Source: Leptolinea sp. UBA5203
GTDB taxonomy: Bacteria; Chloroflexota; Anaerolineae; Anaerolineales; Anaerolineaceae
DNA length: 36,755 nt
Assembly: GCA_002412765.1 (NCBI GenBank)
Contig: DHVR01000025.1
Location: 1-36,755, forward strand
Direction of reading: 5' to 3'
Part shown: in pieces, positions 23,020 to 31,162 of the stretch
Layout of the letters: the number at the start of each line of letters is the position of its first letter
How positions within the stretch are numbered: position 1 is the stretch's first letter
Program-made: the position numbers and the translations under genes
Notes under the pieces: model-generated
What the model was told of the DNA's origin: nothing
Databases searched by the model: none
Seen by the model: the letters and a program-made list of their open reading frames with translations, nothing else

Positions 23020-25884
23020 ATGAATTATCCATGGGTGTGGAAGCGAAATATCTCTCAAATCTTTCAACGTAATGTACGCTGGAAAATTTTTATTGCCATC
23101 ATCTCGGTTATTTTAGTTTCCATGTTCATCATGGGGACAATTTCTTTTGGATATTCATCGGAGATTGATCGGCAAAATTGGAAAATGCGTCAGGAGGAAG
23201 TTACCCTGCATACTGCCTCGCTGATGGATACGCATTTTGAAAATGTTTATCAATATATGGATCAAATTTCCAGTCTGGCATCTCAAGAAAATACATTGGA
23301 TTCAGCATATTTGATGACCATTTTGGAGAATTCCCCCTACTTTTATGAAATTGTCTTGTTAAAACCCACGGGTGAAATTCAAGCGACTGCCTGGTTGGAC
23401 AGTCCAATGCTGACCAATAGTTTTACTGCGACGCAATCCAACTGGTTTATTCAGGCAAAATCAGGCAATCGTTATACCAGTGATTTGCAAATTGACAAGG
23501 ATGGGCAGTCTTATATCATCATTGCTCAACCGACTGGTGGAGATGAAATTCTGGCAATCCGCATGCAGGTCTCATTTTTTCAGTCCATTGTGAAATCCAT
23601 TAACTTTGGAAAAACGGGAACCATAACCGTCCTAAATGAAAGCGGTGAAATTATGGCCAGCACAAATTACGAATATGTACTGGCGAAAAAGAAAGTTCCG
23701 GATGCCGCCTATGCTAAAAATTTCCTAACAAACACCGATGAAATCTTCTATGGAGAAGGAATCAATTTCAACGATATAAATATTGTAATGGCTGCCAAAC
23801 GGATGGAAAATAATCGATGGTTGATCCTGACCACGATTGAGGACGCTGAGATCACGCGCGCAAGTATGATTCAACTCCTGGTTTATTTGTTGGGATTTAC
23901 TGTTTTTGGCGTTCTGGTTATCTTACTTTTATTGGGGATGTTGAATCACAGCATATTTTCTCCATTACTGGAATTAAAAAAAGGTACCGATTATATTGCT
24001 GAAGGTGCGTACCAACATCAGATTCCAATTGAAGGTGAGGATGAATTTGGACGTGTTGCCCACAGTTTCAATCATATGACCCAAAGGATTCAGCAGCGGG
24101 ATAAAAGTCTGCTGGAAGAAATTGAATCGCGAGAGCGCATCACTCAAGCCTTAAAAATCAGTCAGGAACGATATGCTCTGGCGGCGAAAGGCTCCAATGA
24201 TGGTATTTGGGATTGGAATCTACTGGAAGATCAGGTTCACTATTCCATGCGCTGGAAATCACTTTTGGGCTATGAAGAGCATGAGATTGGTTCAACACCT
24301 GAGGAATGGCTAAATCGAATCCACAAAGATGATTTCGATACAGTCAGTTATTATCTCAACCAGCATTTGGCAGGGAAATCCCCATTTTTTCGCTGCGAGT
24401 TTCGCATTAAGAATAAACAGGATGAGTTTATCTGGGTCAGTTATCGGGCGATCATGGAAACTGATATTGATGGAAAACCCTGTCGCATGGCAGGATCTCA
24501 AACGGATATCACGGCTCAGAAAGAGTTTGAAGCGAAGCTCCACACAGCAGCCTATCATGACAGTTTGACTGGTCTTCCCAACCGTCAATTTCTGACAGAG
24601 AAATTAAAGCAGATACTTAATCACTCGCTCCAGGAATCTTCCAATTCTTTTGCGGTCATGTTTTTGGATTTGGATCGTTTTAAATTAATCAATGATAGTT
24701 TTGGCCATATGAAAGGGGACCAATTATTAATTAAGGTTGCAAATTTATTGAAGGAACGGACCCGACCCGGCGATTTTGTCAGCCGATTTGGCGGAGATGA
24801 GTTTATTATTGTGATGGAAAATGTGGATAACCCGGATTTGATTATTTCTGAAATTCAACTATTGCATCAAAGCCTAAACGAACCCTTTGAGATTGATAAT
24901 AAACAGGTTTATGTGGGCGTTAGTATCGGTGTGGCAGTTGGACCGGATGGTTATCAGAACTCGGATGAGATCATTCGGGATGCAGATATAGCCTTGTATC
25001 AGGCAAAAAATCTTGGCCTCTCCCATTATGTGATTTTCGACCCGGGAATGCGGCGTTTGGCTGTTGATTCTCTTTCCATTGAGACCGATCTGCGTCAGGC
25101 TTTGGAGAAGAATCAATTTGTGTTATTTTATCAACCGATTATCAATTTGGAGAGCATGTCGCTCTCCGGATTTGAAGCCCTGATTCGTTGGCAGCATCCT
25201 GTACAGGGTTTAATGCTGCCGGGTGATTTTGTGGCCATTGCAGAACATACCGGTTTGATAAAAGGGATCGGGATATGGGTTTTGAACGAATCCTTGCGTC
25301 AGTTGGCGATCTGGCAGAAGACGGACCCGGCTTTGACAATGAGTATCAATATCGCTGCTCAACAAATATACGAAGAGACCTTGATCGAAAATATCCGGAA
25401 TGGACTTGCTGATCACAAAGTTTCTCCATCAAAATTCGCCCTTGAGATTACTGAATCCTCTGTGCTGGAATTTGATGAAAGTACGATTAAAAAACTTCAT
25501 GCCATCAAAGAGACAGGGGTGAAATTATATCTGGATGATTTTGGCACGGGATACTCATCCTTAAATGTGCTGCATAAATATCCCATTGATGTGATTAAGA
25601 TTGACCAGACGTTTATCCGGGAAATTCTACAGGATCGCAACAAGATTGAGATTGCCCATACCATTGTTCAGCTTGGGTCTTCCCTGGGCATGGATGTTAT
25701 TGCTGAAGGCATTGAGAATAGTGAAGCGCTTCAGTTACTAAAAAGTTTCCAGTGTCCTTACGGTCAGGGGTATTATTTCCATAAACCCATGCCAGTACAA
25801 CTTGTCAATAAAATGCTGGCCGAAAAGGACACGTATTGGAAATCTGTGGCTCACCAGCCGATCTTAAAATCAAGTAGTTTTTGA
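23020..25884 (+). CDS. Membrane Cache-HAMP-PAS-GGDEF-EAL c-di-GMP enzyme (MbaA-like candidate)
   Basis: The 954-residue protein has TM1 at about 22-46, an extracytoplasmic Cache-like domain (about 50-280), TM2 (about 288-312), HAMP (about 313-366), PAS/PAC (about 384-510), GGDEF (about 515-680) and EAL (about 695-945). The cyclase motif GGDEF is intact at 591-595. An inhibitory I-site RPGD lies at 582-585, exactly five residues before it. The phosphodiesterase motifs EAL (719-721) and DDFGTGYSS (from 839) are intact, so the protein could both make and break c-di-GMP. It starts 18 bases after the polyamine-binding protein gene and is surely co-transcribed with it. The extracytoplasmic domain is the natural docking site for that protein. 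Confidence 0.92.
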   Translation: MNYPWVWKRNISQIFQRNVRWKIFIAIISVILVSMFIMGTISFGYSSEIDRQNWKMRQEEVTLHTASLMDTHFENVYQYMDQISSLASQENTLDSAYLMTILENSPYFYEIVLLKPTGEIQATAWLDSPMLTNSFTATQSNWFIQAKSGNRYTSDLQIDKDGQSYIIIAQPTGGDEILAIRMQVSFFQSIVKSINFGKTGTITVLNESGEIMASTNYEYVLAKKKVPDAAYAKNFLTNTDEIFYGEGINFNDINIVMAAKRMENNRWLILTTIEDAEITRASMIQLLVYLLGFTVFGVLVILLLLGMLNHSIFSPLLELKKGTDYIAEGAYQHQIPIEGEDEFGRVAHSFNHMTQRIQQRDKSLLEEIESRERITQALKISQERYALAAKGSNDGIWDWNLLEDQVHYSMRWKSLLGYEEHEIGSTPEEWLNRIHKDDFDTVSYYLNQHLAGKSPFFRCEFRIKNKQDEFIWVSYRAIMETDIDGKPCRMAGSQTDITAQKEFEAKLHTAAYHDSLTGLPNRQFLTEKLKQILNHSLQESSNSFAVMFLDLDRFKLINDSFGHMKGDQLLIKVANLLKERTRPGDFVSRFGGDEFIIVMENVDNPDLIISEIQLLHQSLNEPFEIDNKQVYVGVSIGVAVGPDGYQNSDEIIRDADIALYQAKNLGLSHYVIFDPGMRRLAVDSLSIETDLRQALEKNQFVLFYQPIINLESMSLSGFEALIRWQHPVQGLMLPGDFVAIAEHTGLIKGIGIWVLNESLRQLAIWQKTDPALTMSINIAAQQIYEETLIENIRNGLADHKVSPSKFALEITESSVLEFDESTIKKLHAIKETGVKLYLDDFGTGYSSLNVLHKYPIDVIKIDQTFIREILQDRNKIEIAHTIVQLGSSLGMDVIAEGIENSEALQLLKSFQCPYGQGYYFHKPMPVQLVNKMLAEKDTYWKSVAHQPILKSSSF

Positions 25885-25930
25885 TATAATGAAATTTGGT
25901 CTGGTTAAGGCTAGTAAAAAGGTGTACCGA

Positions 25931-26215
25931 ATGAATCCAATCGAACCGAAGGTGTTGTATATCAACAAGATGGCGCATGAGGATCAGGAAAGCCTGCATG
26001 TCATGTTTGAAGATGGCAGCATGCTCCGTATTCAGGCGGAATCCAACGCATCTTCCGGAGAACAGAACCCTGTCGCAGCAAAGGATTTTCTGCAAAAAAT
26101 CGAACAACTGATCAGCGAGTACGCCGTTTCTGAAGAAGAAGTCTATCCAATTTGTTTGGGGGATACCACCTGCATGTATTGTAATGGCAAAGGCTGTGTC
26201 AACTGCCGGCGCTGA
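25931..26215 (+). CDS. Small protein with C-terminal CxxCxGxG zinc-knuckle-like motif
   Basis: The 94-residue protein begins MNPIEPKVLYINKM and has an N-terminal beta-rich part (SLHVMFEDGSMLRIQAE), a helix (AAKDFLQKIEQLI) and a C-terminal CMYCNGKGCVNC. That motif resembles one DnaJ-type CxxCxGxG repeat followed by CxxC, so four cysteines could bind one zinc. I do not recognise a family. ATG 25931 has AAGGTG about 8 bases upstream. The in-frame ATG at 25889 directly follows TATAAT at 25883-25888, so it is more likely within a promoter. The gene follows the c-di-GMP enzyme gene by 46 bases. Confidence 0.65.
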   Translation: MNPIEPKVLYINKMAHEDQESLHVMFEDGSMLRIQAESNASSGEQNPVAAKDFLQKIEQLISEYAVSEEEVYPICLGDTTCMYCNGKGCVNCRR

Positions 26216-26453
26216 ATTGGGTAAATATTTAGCGCGAATTTTGCCGGCGTCTCTTTTTTAAGGTAGTAAATAGACCTTTGGATAATTTAAGCAAACTGCC
26301 GGATCAGATAAATTCATAATTCAGTTTATAAAAAAACATCTGAATCTCATTTTCAACCTTGATCAGACACATAAAACCATTCCCCAAATTTAAGAGTACA
26401 ATAAGAAAAAAAACCGGGCTGCTTTTTCCCTGTCTTTTTCCCAGGAGGGGAAC

Positions 26454-27590
26454 ATGTTGAAAAAGAATTTGATGTTTTTCTTGATCGTTGGGTTGATCCT
26501 GAGTGGATGTCAAGGATTTCCATTTCAGGCATCCCCCGCAGCGATCCTTGTGACTGCTGAAAACACGGCTGAAGCACCCTCCGCTGATCAGCCAATCCAG
26601 ACTGAACCAGCCATTGCGGAACCAATCGCGACCCACCAACCCTCTCCAACCCCGATTCCGGATTATGAAGTCATCCAAATGGATCGTCTGGAGGATTTGC
26701 AGGTCGTTGCAACAGCGACGGTTGAAGCACCGGTTTCCATCCTATGGTCCACGGATTCCAGCCGATTGGGGATTTTGAGTACCAATGGTTTTTCTGTTTT
26801 TTCAGGGGAAAATGCCGCCTTATTGAAATCCATTGTGTTGGCAGCACCCTATTCTCTGATGGATGCTTCCATCGAGCGTGAAATCATTGCGGTGACCACC
26901 GACCAACTCTCGATTGAGTTTCGTTCCATGGATACCGGAGAAGTTCTCTCGACCTTGAAACCGGACGAGATGTTCCTGAGCGGCACCTTTCGCCCGGATG
27001 GATTTAGTTTCCTGCTCAGCTCCGCGTATAGCATTACCGCCGAGGAATGGGACGTTGAAACCAATCAGATGATGAGTAAGGTTGAGGGGTTTGAAACAGC
27101 GGCACCGGTTTACAATGCCCGCTACAATGACAAGGGCAGCAGTATCATTTGGACCGCCCGGGGTACGGTGCAAGTTTATGATGCAAAAACTGGGGAGTTG
27201 GGCGCGGTTATGGGGCATGAAGATTTTGTCAATAGTTCCGACCTGGCGCCCAATGGACGTATGCTGGCCGCAGCCACGGTGGGTACCATCGATGGAGACT
27301 TCAAACCCATTGTGCGTATCTGGGACGCGTTTGGCGGCCAAATCCTCGCGAATTTACCGACTGGAGAATCGATAGCCAGCCATGTTCGGTTTTCACCGGA
27401 CGGCTCTTTGCTGGTGGTCAGCAGCGGTACCACGGTTAGTATCTGGCAGGTTCAAACTCAAGCGAATGTCTGGCAGGCTGCCTCTCAGGGCGGTAACATG
27501 AGGGATGCAAAGATTTCGCCGGATGGAAAAACATTGGCGATCATCGCTGAGAATGGAACGTTGCAGTTCATGCGCATTTTGAAAAAATAA
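26454..27590 (+). CDS. WD40-like beta-propeller lipoprotein
   Basis: The 378-residue protein has a lipobox LSGC (Cys at about residue 19), a long Ala/Pro/Thr linker to about residue 70, then about seven blades of WD40/PQQ-like repeats. Examples are VQVYDAKTGELGAVMGHEDF, VRIWDAFGGQILANL, RFSPDGSLLVVSSG and VSIWQVQTQ. It would be an outer-surface scaffold. It differs from the TolB-like protein at 7.9 kb in repeat type. AGGAGG lies 7 bases before the ATG. The 238 bases upstream show no further feature apart from a weak GC-rich stem near 26205-26260. Confidence 0.78.
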   Translation: MLKKNLMFFLIVGLILSGCQGFPFQASPAAILVTAENTAEAPSADQPIQTEPAIAEPIATHQPSPTPIPDYEVIQMDRLEDLQVVATATVEAPVSILWSTDSSRLGILSTNGFSVFSGENAALLKSIVLAAPYSLMDASIEREIIAVTTDQLSIEFRSMDTGEVLSTLKPDEMFLSGTFRPDGFSFLLSSAYSITAEEWDVETNQMMSKVEGFETAAPVYNARYNDKGSSIIWTARGTVQVYDAKTGELGAVMGHEDFVNSSDLAPNGRMLAAATVGTIDGDFKPIVRIWDAFGGQILANLPTGESIASHVRFSPDGSLLVVSSGTTVSIWQVQTQANVWQAASQGGNMRDAKISPDGKTLAIIAENGTLQFMRILKK

Positions 27591-27671
27591 CCCAGTTCTG
27601 CTGCCAGAGTTCGAAAGAAAAAATAGCCAGCTCTGGTATACTTAAGGTCTGAATGGAGGGCACGGATTGTT

Positions 27672-28202
27672 ATGGAAACTCATGAAATTGACCTGAAACC
27701 TGTATTGCATATCACTGTAGACGCCATTGGAGAACCGGGTAAACGGGTTTTTTATATCCAAGCCAGAGGCGAAGATGAAACCATCACCCTACTGGTTGAG
27801 AAAATCCAGATTCAAACCCTGGCTATTGGGGTGGAGCAATTTATTATTGAGTTGGCTCAGCGCTTCCCCAATTTATCAGAAATTGTTACAGATTATGACG
27901 AACTGGAAATGCATATCCACCCCCCTGTTGATCCTCTTTTCCGAACCGGTGAATTAGGACTGGCTTATGAACAGGACGGCGATTATCTGATTCTGGTTGC
28001 CAGAGAGAACCTGGCCGAAGATATGCCGGCAGAGGAAGCCAGACTGATTCGTTTTTGGTGCAGCCGAAGTCAATTGAGGAACATGGTACGCTGGGGTGTG
28101 GAAGTGGTTGGCAAGGGCCGAAAAGTGTGTCCCTTATGCAGCGAACCCATCGAAAACGAACCCCATTTTTGTGTCAAGAAGAATGGCCACAAAAGCAAGT
28201 AA
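27672..28202 (+). CDS. DUF3090-family protein
   Basis: The 176-residue protein matches my recollection of the DUF3090 family: GEPGKRVFYIQARGE near the N-terminus, a middle LLVEKIQIQTLA..IELA, RLIRFWCSRSQLRNMV, and a zinc-ribbon-like tail KVCPLCSEPIENEPHFC with three cysteines. The family has no settled function. In Actinobacteria and Chloroflexi it neighbours the SCO1664-family kinase-like gene, as here (15 bases downstream), so the two probably act together. GGAGGG lies about 10 bases before the ATG. Confidence 0.82.
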   Translation: METHEIDLKPVLHITVDAIGEPGKRVFYIQARGEDETITLLVEKIQIQTLAIGVEQFIIELAQRFPNLSEIVTDYDELEMHIHPPVDPLFRTGELGLAYEQDGDYLILVARENLAEDMPAEEARLIRFWCSRSQLRNMVRWGVEVVGKGRKVCPLCSEPIENEPHFCVKKNGHKSK

Positions 28203-28217
28203 TTTGGAGCTGGCGTG

Positions 28218-28955
28218 ATGACTTCATCACTTATGCCCAATCAATTGAACATTGAACTCGCCTTGCAGCAGGGTGCCTATGAGCTGCAGGGCGAGTTTCT
28301 GTATGGATCCAATCGGACCTTTCTGTGCACGCTGACCTATCAGGATCAAACCTTTGGTTGCGTGTATAAACCAGCCCGCGGAGAACGACCGCTATGGGAT
28401 TTTGAAAGCGGTAGTCTGGCACGCCGTGAAGTTGCTGCGTATCTGCTGGACTCGCTGTTAGGTTGGAATGCTGTGCCGGTTTGTGTCTATCGTGAGGAGG
28501 GTCCGTTTGGGGCGGGTTCCTTACATTGGTTTGTGGAGCATGATCCAACCCAACACTACTTCACCTTTCCGGAGGAGATCAAGGCGCAGCTCCAATTTGT
28601 GGTTTTGTTTGATTTGTTAATCAATAATGCCGACCGGAAAGCAGGTCATTTCTTGTTGGATGAACAGGGCAAGATCTGGCTGATCGATCATGGGTTGTGC
28701 TTTCATGTGGAAGAAAAATTGCGCACAGTGGTTTGGGATTTTGCGGGGCAGGTAATTCCAAAAGCCCTTCTAACGGATATTGCCCGTGTGATGCAGAGAC
28801 TTTCAAGCGAAACTGAGCTTAAAAATGAATTGTTGACTTTGATTTCAGGGGAAGAATACGAAGCCTTATGCCAGCGTGCGGAATCCCTTCTTGCGATGAA
28901 AAAATTCCCTAATCCGTCTGAAGAAAGACGGATGATACCCTGGCCATTGGTGTAA
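28218..28955 (+). CDS. SCO1664-family protein with PI3/4-kinase-like fold
   Basis: The 245-residue protein has YGSNRTFLC as a glycine-loop-like segment, CVYKPARGERPLWDFE with the probable ATP-site lysine, and DLLINNADRKAGHFLLDE followed by IWLIDHGLCFH. The last two match the D-x-x-x-N and D-(F/H)-G catalytic elements of phosphatidylinositol-kinase-like and HipA-like folds. The substrate is unknown. It follows the DUF3090 gene by 15 bases, the arrangement known from Actinobacteria. ATG 28218 is chosen because GGAGC lies 7 bases upstream; a GTG at 28215 is the alternative. The homoserine dehydrogenase operon begins only 14 bases later, so transcription may continue into it. Confidence 0.85.
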   Translation: MTSSLMPNQLNIELALQQGAYELQGEFLYGSNRTFLCTLTYQDQTFGCVYKPARGERPLWDFESGSLARREVAAYLLDSLLGWNAVPVCVYREEGPFGAGSLHWFVEHDPTQHYFTFPEEIKAQLQFVVLFDLLINNADRKAGHFLLDEQGKIWLIDHGLCFHVEEKLRTVVWDFAGQVIPKALLTDIARVMQRLSSETELKNELLTLISGEEYEALCQRAESLLAMKKFPNPSEERRMIPWPLV

Positions 28956-28969
28956 GCAAGGAGAAAGAA

Positions 28970-30013
28970 ATGCAACGAATTGATTTGATCCTGATCGGAT
29001 TTGGAAATGTGGGGCAGGCTTTTGCCCGCCTTTTGCTGCAAAAACAAGCCTTCCTGCGCCAAACCCGTGAAGTGGATGTGCGCCTGGTCGGAATCGTTAC
29101 GTGTCGGCACGGCATGGCGTATCAGCCGGAGGGATTGCCTCTGGAGGAATGCCTGGCAGCCGTTGCATCGGGGAAGTCCCTGACGAAATTTCATCAAGGG
29201 CAGCCTTGCAATGATGCTCTGCAATTTATCCGCGAAATCCCGGCGACGATGCTGCTGGAGACTTCCCCAACCCAGGTCAAGGATGGACAGCCGGCCATCA
29301 GCTATCTGAAAGCTGGACTTTCAAGCGGCAAACATGTCACCACGGCCAATAAGGGTCCGGTCGTGCATGCTTTTGGGGAACTTACCAGCCTGGCAGAAAA
29401 AGCAGGCAAGACTTTTTATTATGAATCCACGGTCATGGATGGAGCGCCTCTGTTTGCCATGCTGCGCAGCGGATTTCCGGGCGCGGAAATTACCGGATTC
29501 AGCGGCATTCTTAATTCCTGCACCAATCTGCTGTTGGAACGGATGAGTTCCGGCGAAGATTTGGAGAATGCCATCACGTATGCCCAATCCATTGGGATTG
29601 CCGAGACGGACCCGACTGGGGACGTGGACGGCTGGGACGCGGCCATCAAACTGGCGGCGCTGATTACCATCGTAATGGGTATCCCCACCAAACCCCAGCA
29701 GATTGAACGCGAAGGTATCGCCAATTTATCCAAGGCGCAATTCGCGCAGGCTGCCGCTGAAGGCAAGCGTTGGAAATTAGTCTGTACGGCGCTGCGAGCG
29801 GGGGATCTGGTCACTGCTCGGGTGGCTCCGCAGATGGTGGACTCCAATTCGCCTTTCTTCACCGTCTCCGGGACCAACAGCTTTCTGCTGGTGCACAGTG
29901 ACGTTTTACCAGGCGTTGGACTGTTGGAATCCGATCCCGGTCCGCATACCACGGCGTATGGCTTATTAGCGGATGTGCTGAATATCGCCTCCATGGAGAA
30001 AGGAAATGGCTGA
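28970..30013 (+). CDS. hom: Homoserine dehydrogenase, short form without ACT domain
   Basis: The 347-residue enzyme reduces aspartate semialdehyde to homoserine with NAD(P)H. The dinucleotide loop GFGNVG is at residues 10-15. The catalytic segment reads GKHVTTANKGPV, with the conserved Lys, and the substrate region shows GILNSCTNLLLERM and DPTGDVDGWDAAIKLAAL. The C-terminal ACT domain of Bacillus-type Hom is absent, so threonine feedback through that domain is not expected. AAGGAG precedes the ATG. The stop overlaps the next gene by 8 bases, so translation of the operon is coupled. Its substrate is made by LysC and Asd encoded at 14-16.5 kb on the other strand. Confidence 0.93.
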   Translation: MQRIDLILIGFGNVGQAFARLLLQKQAFLRQTREVDVRLVGIVTCRHGMAYQPEGLPLEECLAAVASGKSLTKFHQGQPCNDALQFIREIPATMLLETSPTQVKDGQPAISYLKAGLSSGKHVTTANKGPVVHAFGELTSLAEKAGKTFYYESTVMDGAPLFAMLRSGFPGAEITGFSGILNSCTNLLLERMSSGEDLENAITYAQSIGIAETDPTGDVDGWDAAIKLAALITIVMGIPTKPQQIEREGIANLSKAQFAQAAAEGKRWKLVCTALRAGDLVTARVAPQMVDSNSPFFTVSGTNSFLLVHSDVLPGVGLLESDPGPHTTAYGLLADVLNIASMEKGNG

Positions 30014-30674
30014 AGTATACTGGATAGACGGTTTTGAAGCCCCGTTGCCGGTGGATGGCAATTTATGCGATCTGTTATCGCCCTGGATGGAAAAACAGCA
30101 TTTACGACCTGCCTGGATCAAGCAGGTTCATTTCCTTTATGATCAACCTCAAGCAGGGGAAGAATGGCAGAAGCAGGAGCTGCCGGGTGAGTTGGAAAAG
30201 GGATTTGTCTACTCTCTGGCTGAAATGGAAGAGCACTTTTTTATGCAGCAGGTGATCCGGCGCATGCGCCTGGACGAGGTGGACAGTCAATTGCTGCTTA
30301 CCTTGCGGGCGGAAACGCTGACTGCGGCGCTGTTTATGTCCCATCGGCAGGTGGGCAGGAGCAATTTGCGGCCGCAATGGATTGTGGGCGAACAGATGGC
30401 CGTCCTGCGTTCGGAGCCGTTAAACCACTACTTGATTGCTTTGCCTCAGGTAATCGAGATGGAGATCTTTCTCTCCGGTCCCCAGCCGGACTATTTGGCT
30501 GAATTAGCGGCCGTGCAAAAAGAACCCGTTCCGGTGATGCCGTTCTCAGGCACCAACCTGGGCGGGATCTTCCTGGCGTTAAGCCGGCAGGAAGAGCTGA
30601 AAAATAAATTTGGCTTGATTATTACCCGCAATGCGGATCAACCGGCGCTGATCACCAGCGTGGAGAGCGTCTAA
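30006..30674 (+). CDS. Unknown protein translationally coupled between hom and folK
   Basis: The 222-residue soluble protein has no signal peptide and no membrane helix. Its N-terminus (MAEVYWIDGFEAPLPVDGN) and middle (AEMEEHFFMQQVIRRMRLDE) suggest an alpha/beta domain. The C-terminal third is beta-like (LIALPQVIEMEIFLSGPQPD, GLIITRNADQPALI). No catalytic motif or known family was recognised. It overlaps hom by 8 bases and folK by 1 base, so it is fully embedded in a hom-X-folK-folP operon, and a role next to folate or homoserine metabolism is inferred from position only. No folB (dihydroneopterin aldolase) or folE is seen nearby, but the sequence gives no direct sign that it replaces them. 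Confidence 0.75.
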   Translation: MAEVYWIDGFEAPLPVDGNLCDLLSPWMEKQHLRPAWIKQVHFLYDQPQAGEEWQKQELPGELEKGFVYSLAEMEEHFFMQQVIRRMRLDEVDSQLLLTLRAETLTAALFMSHRQVGRSNLRPQWIVGEQMAVLRSEPLNHYLIALPQVIEMEIFLSGPQPDYLAELAAVQKEPVPVMPFSGTNLGGIFLALSRQEELKNKFGLIITRNADQPALITSVESV

Positions 30675-31162
30675 TGCAGGACGAAAAAACAGTTTTCATT
30701 GCTTTGGGCAGCAACCTGGGGGATCGGGAGGGCTATTTAGCTCTTGGCTGTACGGCACTGACGGAAGTGATGAAAATTGAGCGGGTCTCCAGCATCTATG
30801 AAACCCCTCCCTGGGGCGTGCTGGATCAGCCGCATTATTTGAATCAGGTGATTGAGGGACGCACCAGCCAGCCCCCGCTGGCTTTGCTGACTTTTTTAAA
30901 GGAAAAAGAGCAGGCGATTGGGCGGGAAGAGGGCATCCGCTTTGGTCCGCGGGTGCTGGACATGGATATTTTGTTTTACGACCAGGAAATTGTGGAAATG
31001 GCCGAACTGCAAATACCCCATCCGCGCTTGCAGGAACGCGCTTTTGTGCTGGTACCGCTGCAGGAGATTGCCCCGGATTGGGTGCATCCCGTCAGCGGGC
31101 TGAGTATGACGGCATTATTAGAAGCCTGTCCGGATCGAGAGGAGATTAAACGCTATGTATAA
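30674..31162 (+). CDS. folK: 2-amino-4-hydroxy-6-hydroxymethyldihydropteridine pyrophosphokinase
   Basis: The 162-residue protein matches HPPK: ALGSNLGDREGYL at the N-terminus, SIYETPPWGVLDQPHYLNQV, and FGPRVLDMDILFYD, which holds the Asp pair that binds magnesium, then IPHPRLQERAFVLVPLQEI. It transfers pyrophosphate from ATP to hydroxymethyl-dihydropterin, the step before FolP. The length is normal. The start overlaps the previous stop as TAATG and the end overlaps folP by 8 bases. Confidence 0.95.
   Translation: MQDEKTVFIALGSNLGDREGYLALGCTALTEVMKIERVSSIYETPPWGVLDQPHYLNQVIEGRTSQPPLALLTFLKEKEQAIGREEGIRFGPRVLDMDILFYDQEIVEMAELQIPHPRLQERAFVLVPLQEIAPDWVHPVSGLSMTALLEACPDREEIKRYV

Noticed and set aside
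26205..26260. Possible terminator after the CxxCxGxG gene (GCCGGCG repeats followed by TCTCTTTTTT)
   Set aside because: The GCCGGC boxes can pair but are over 30 bases apart with poor inner pairing, so a terminator is not supported.
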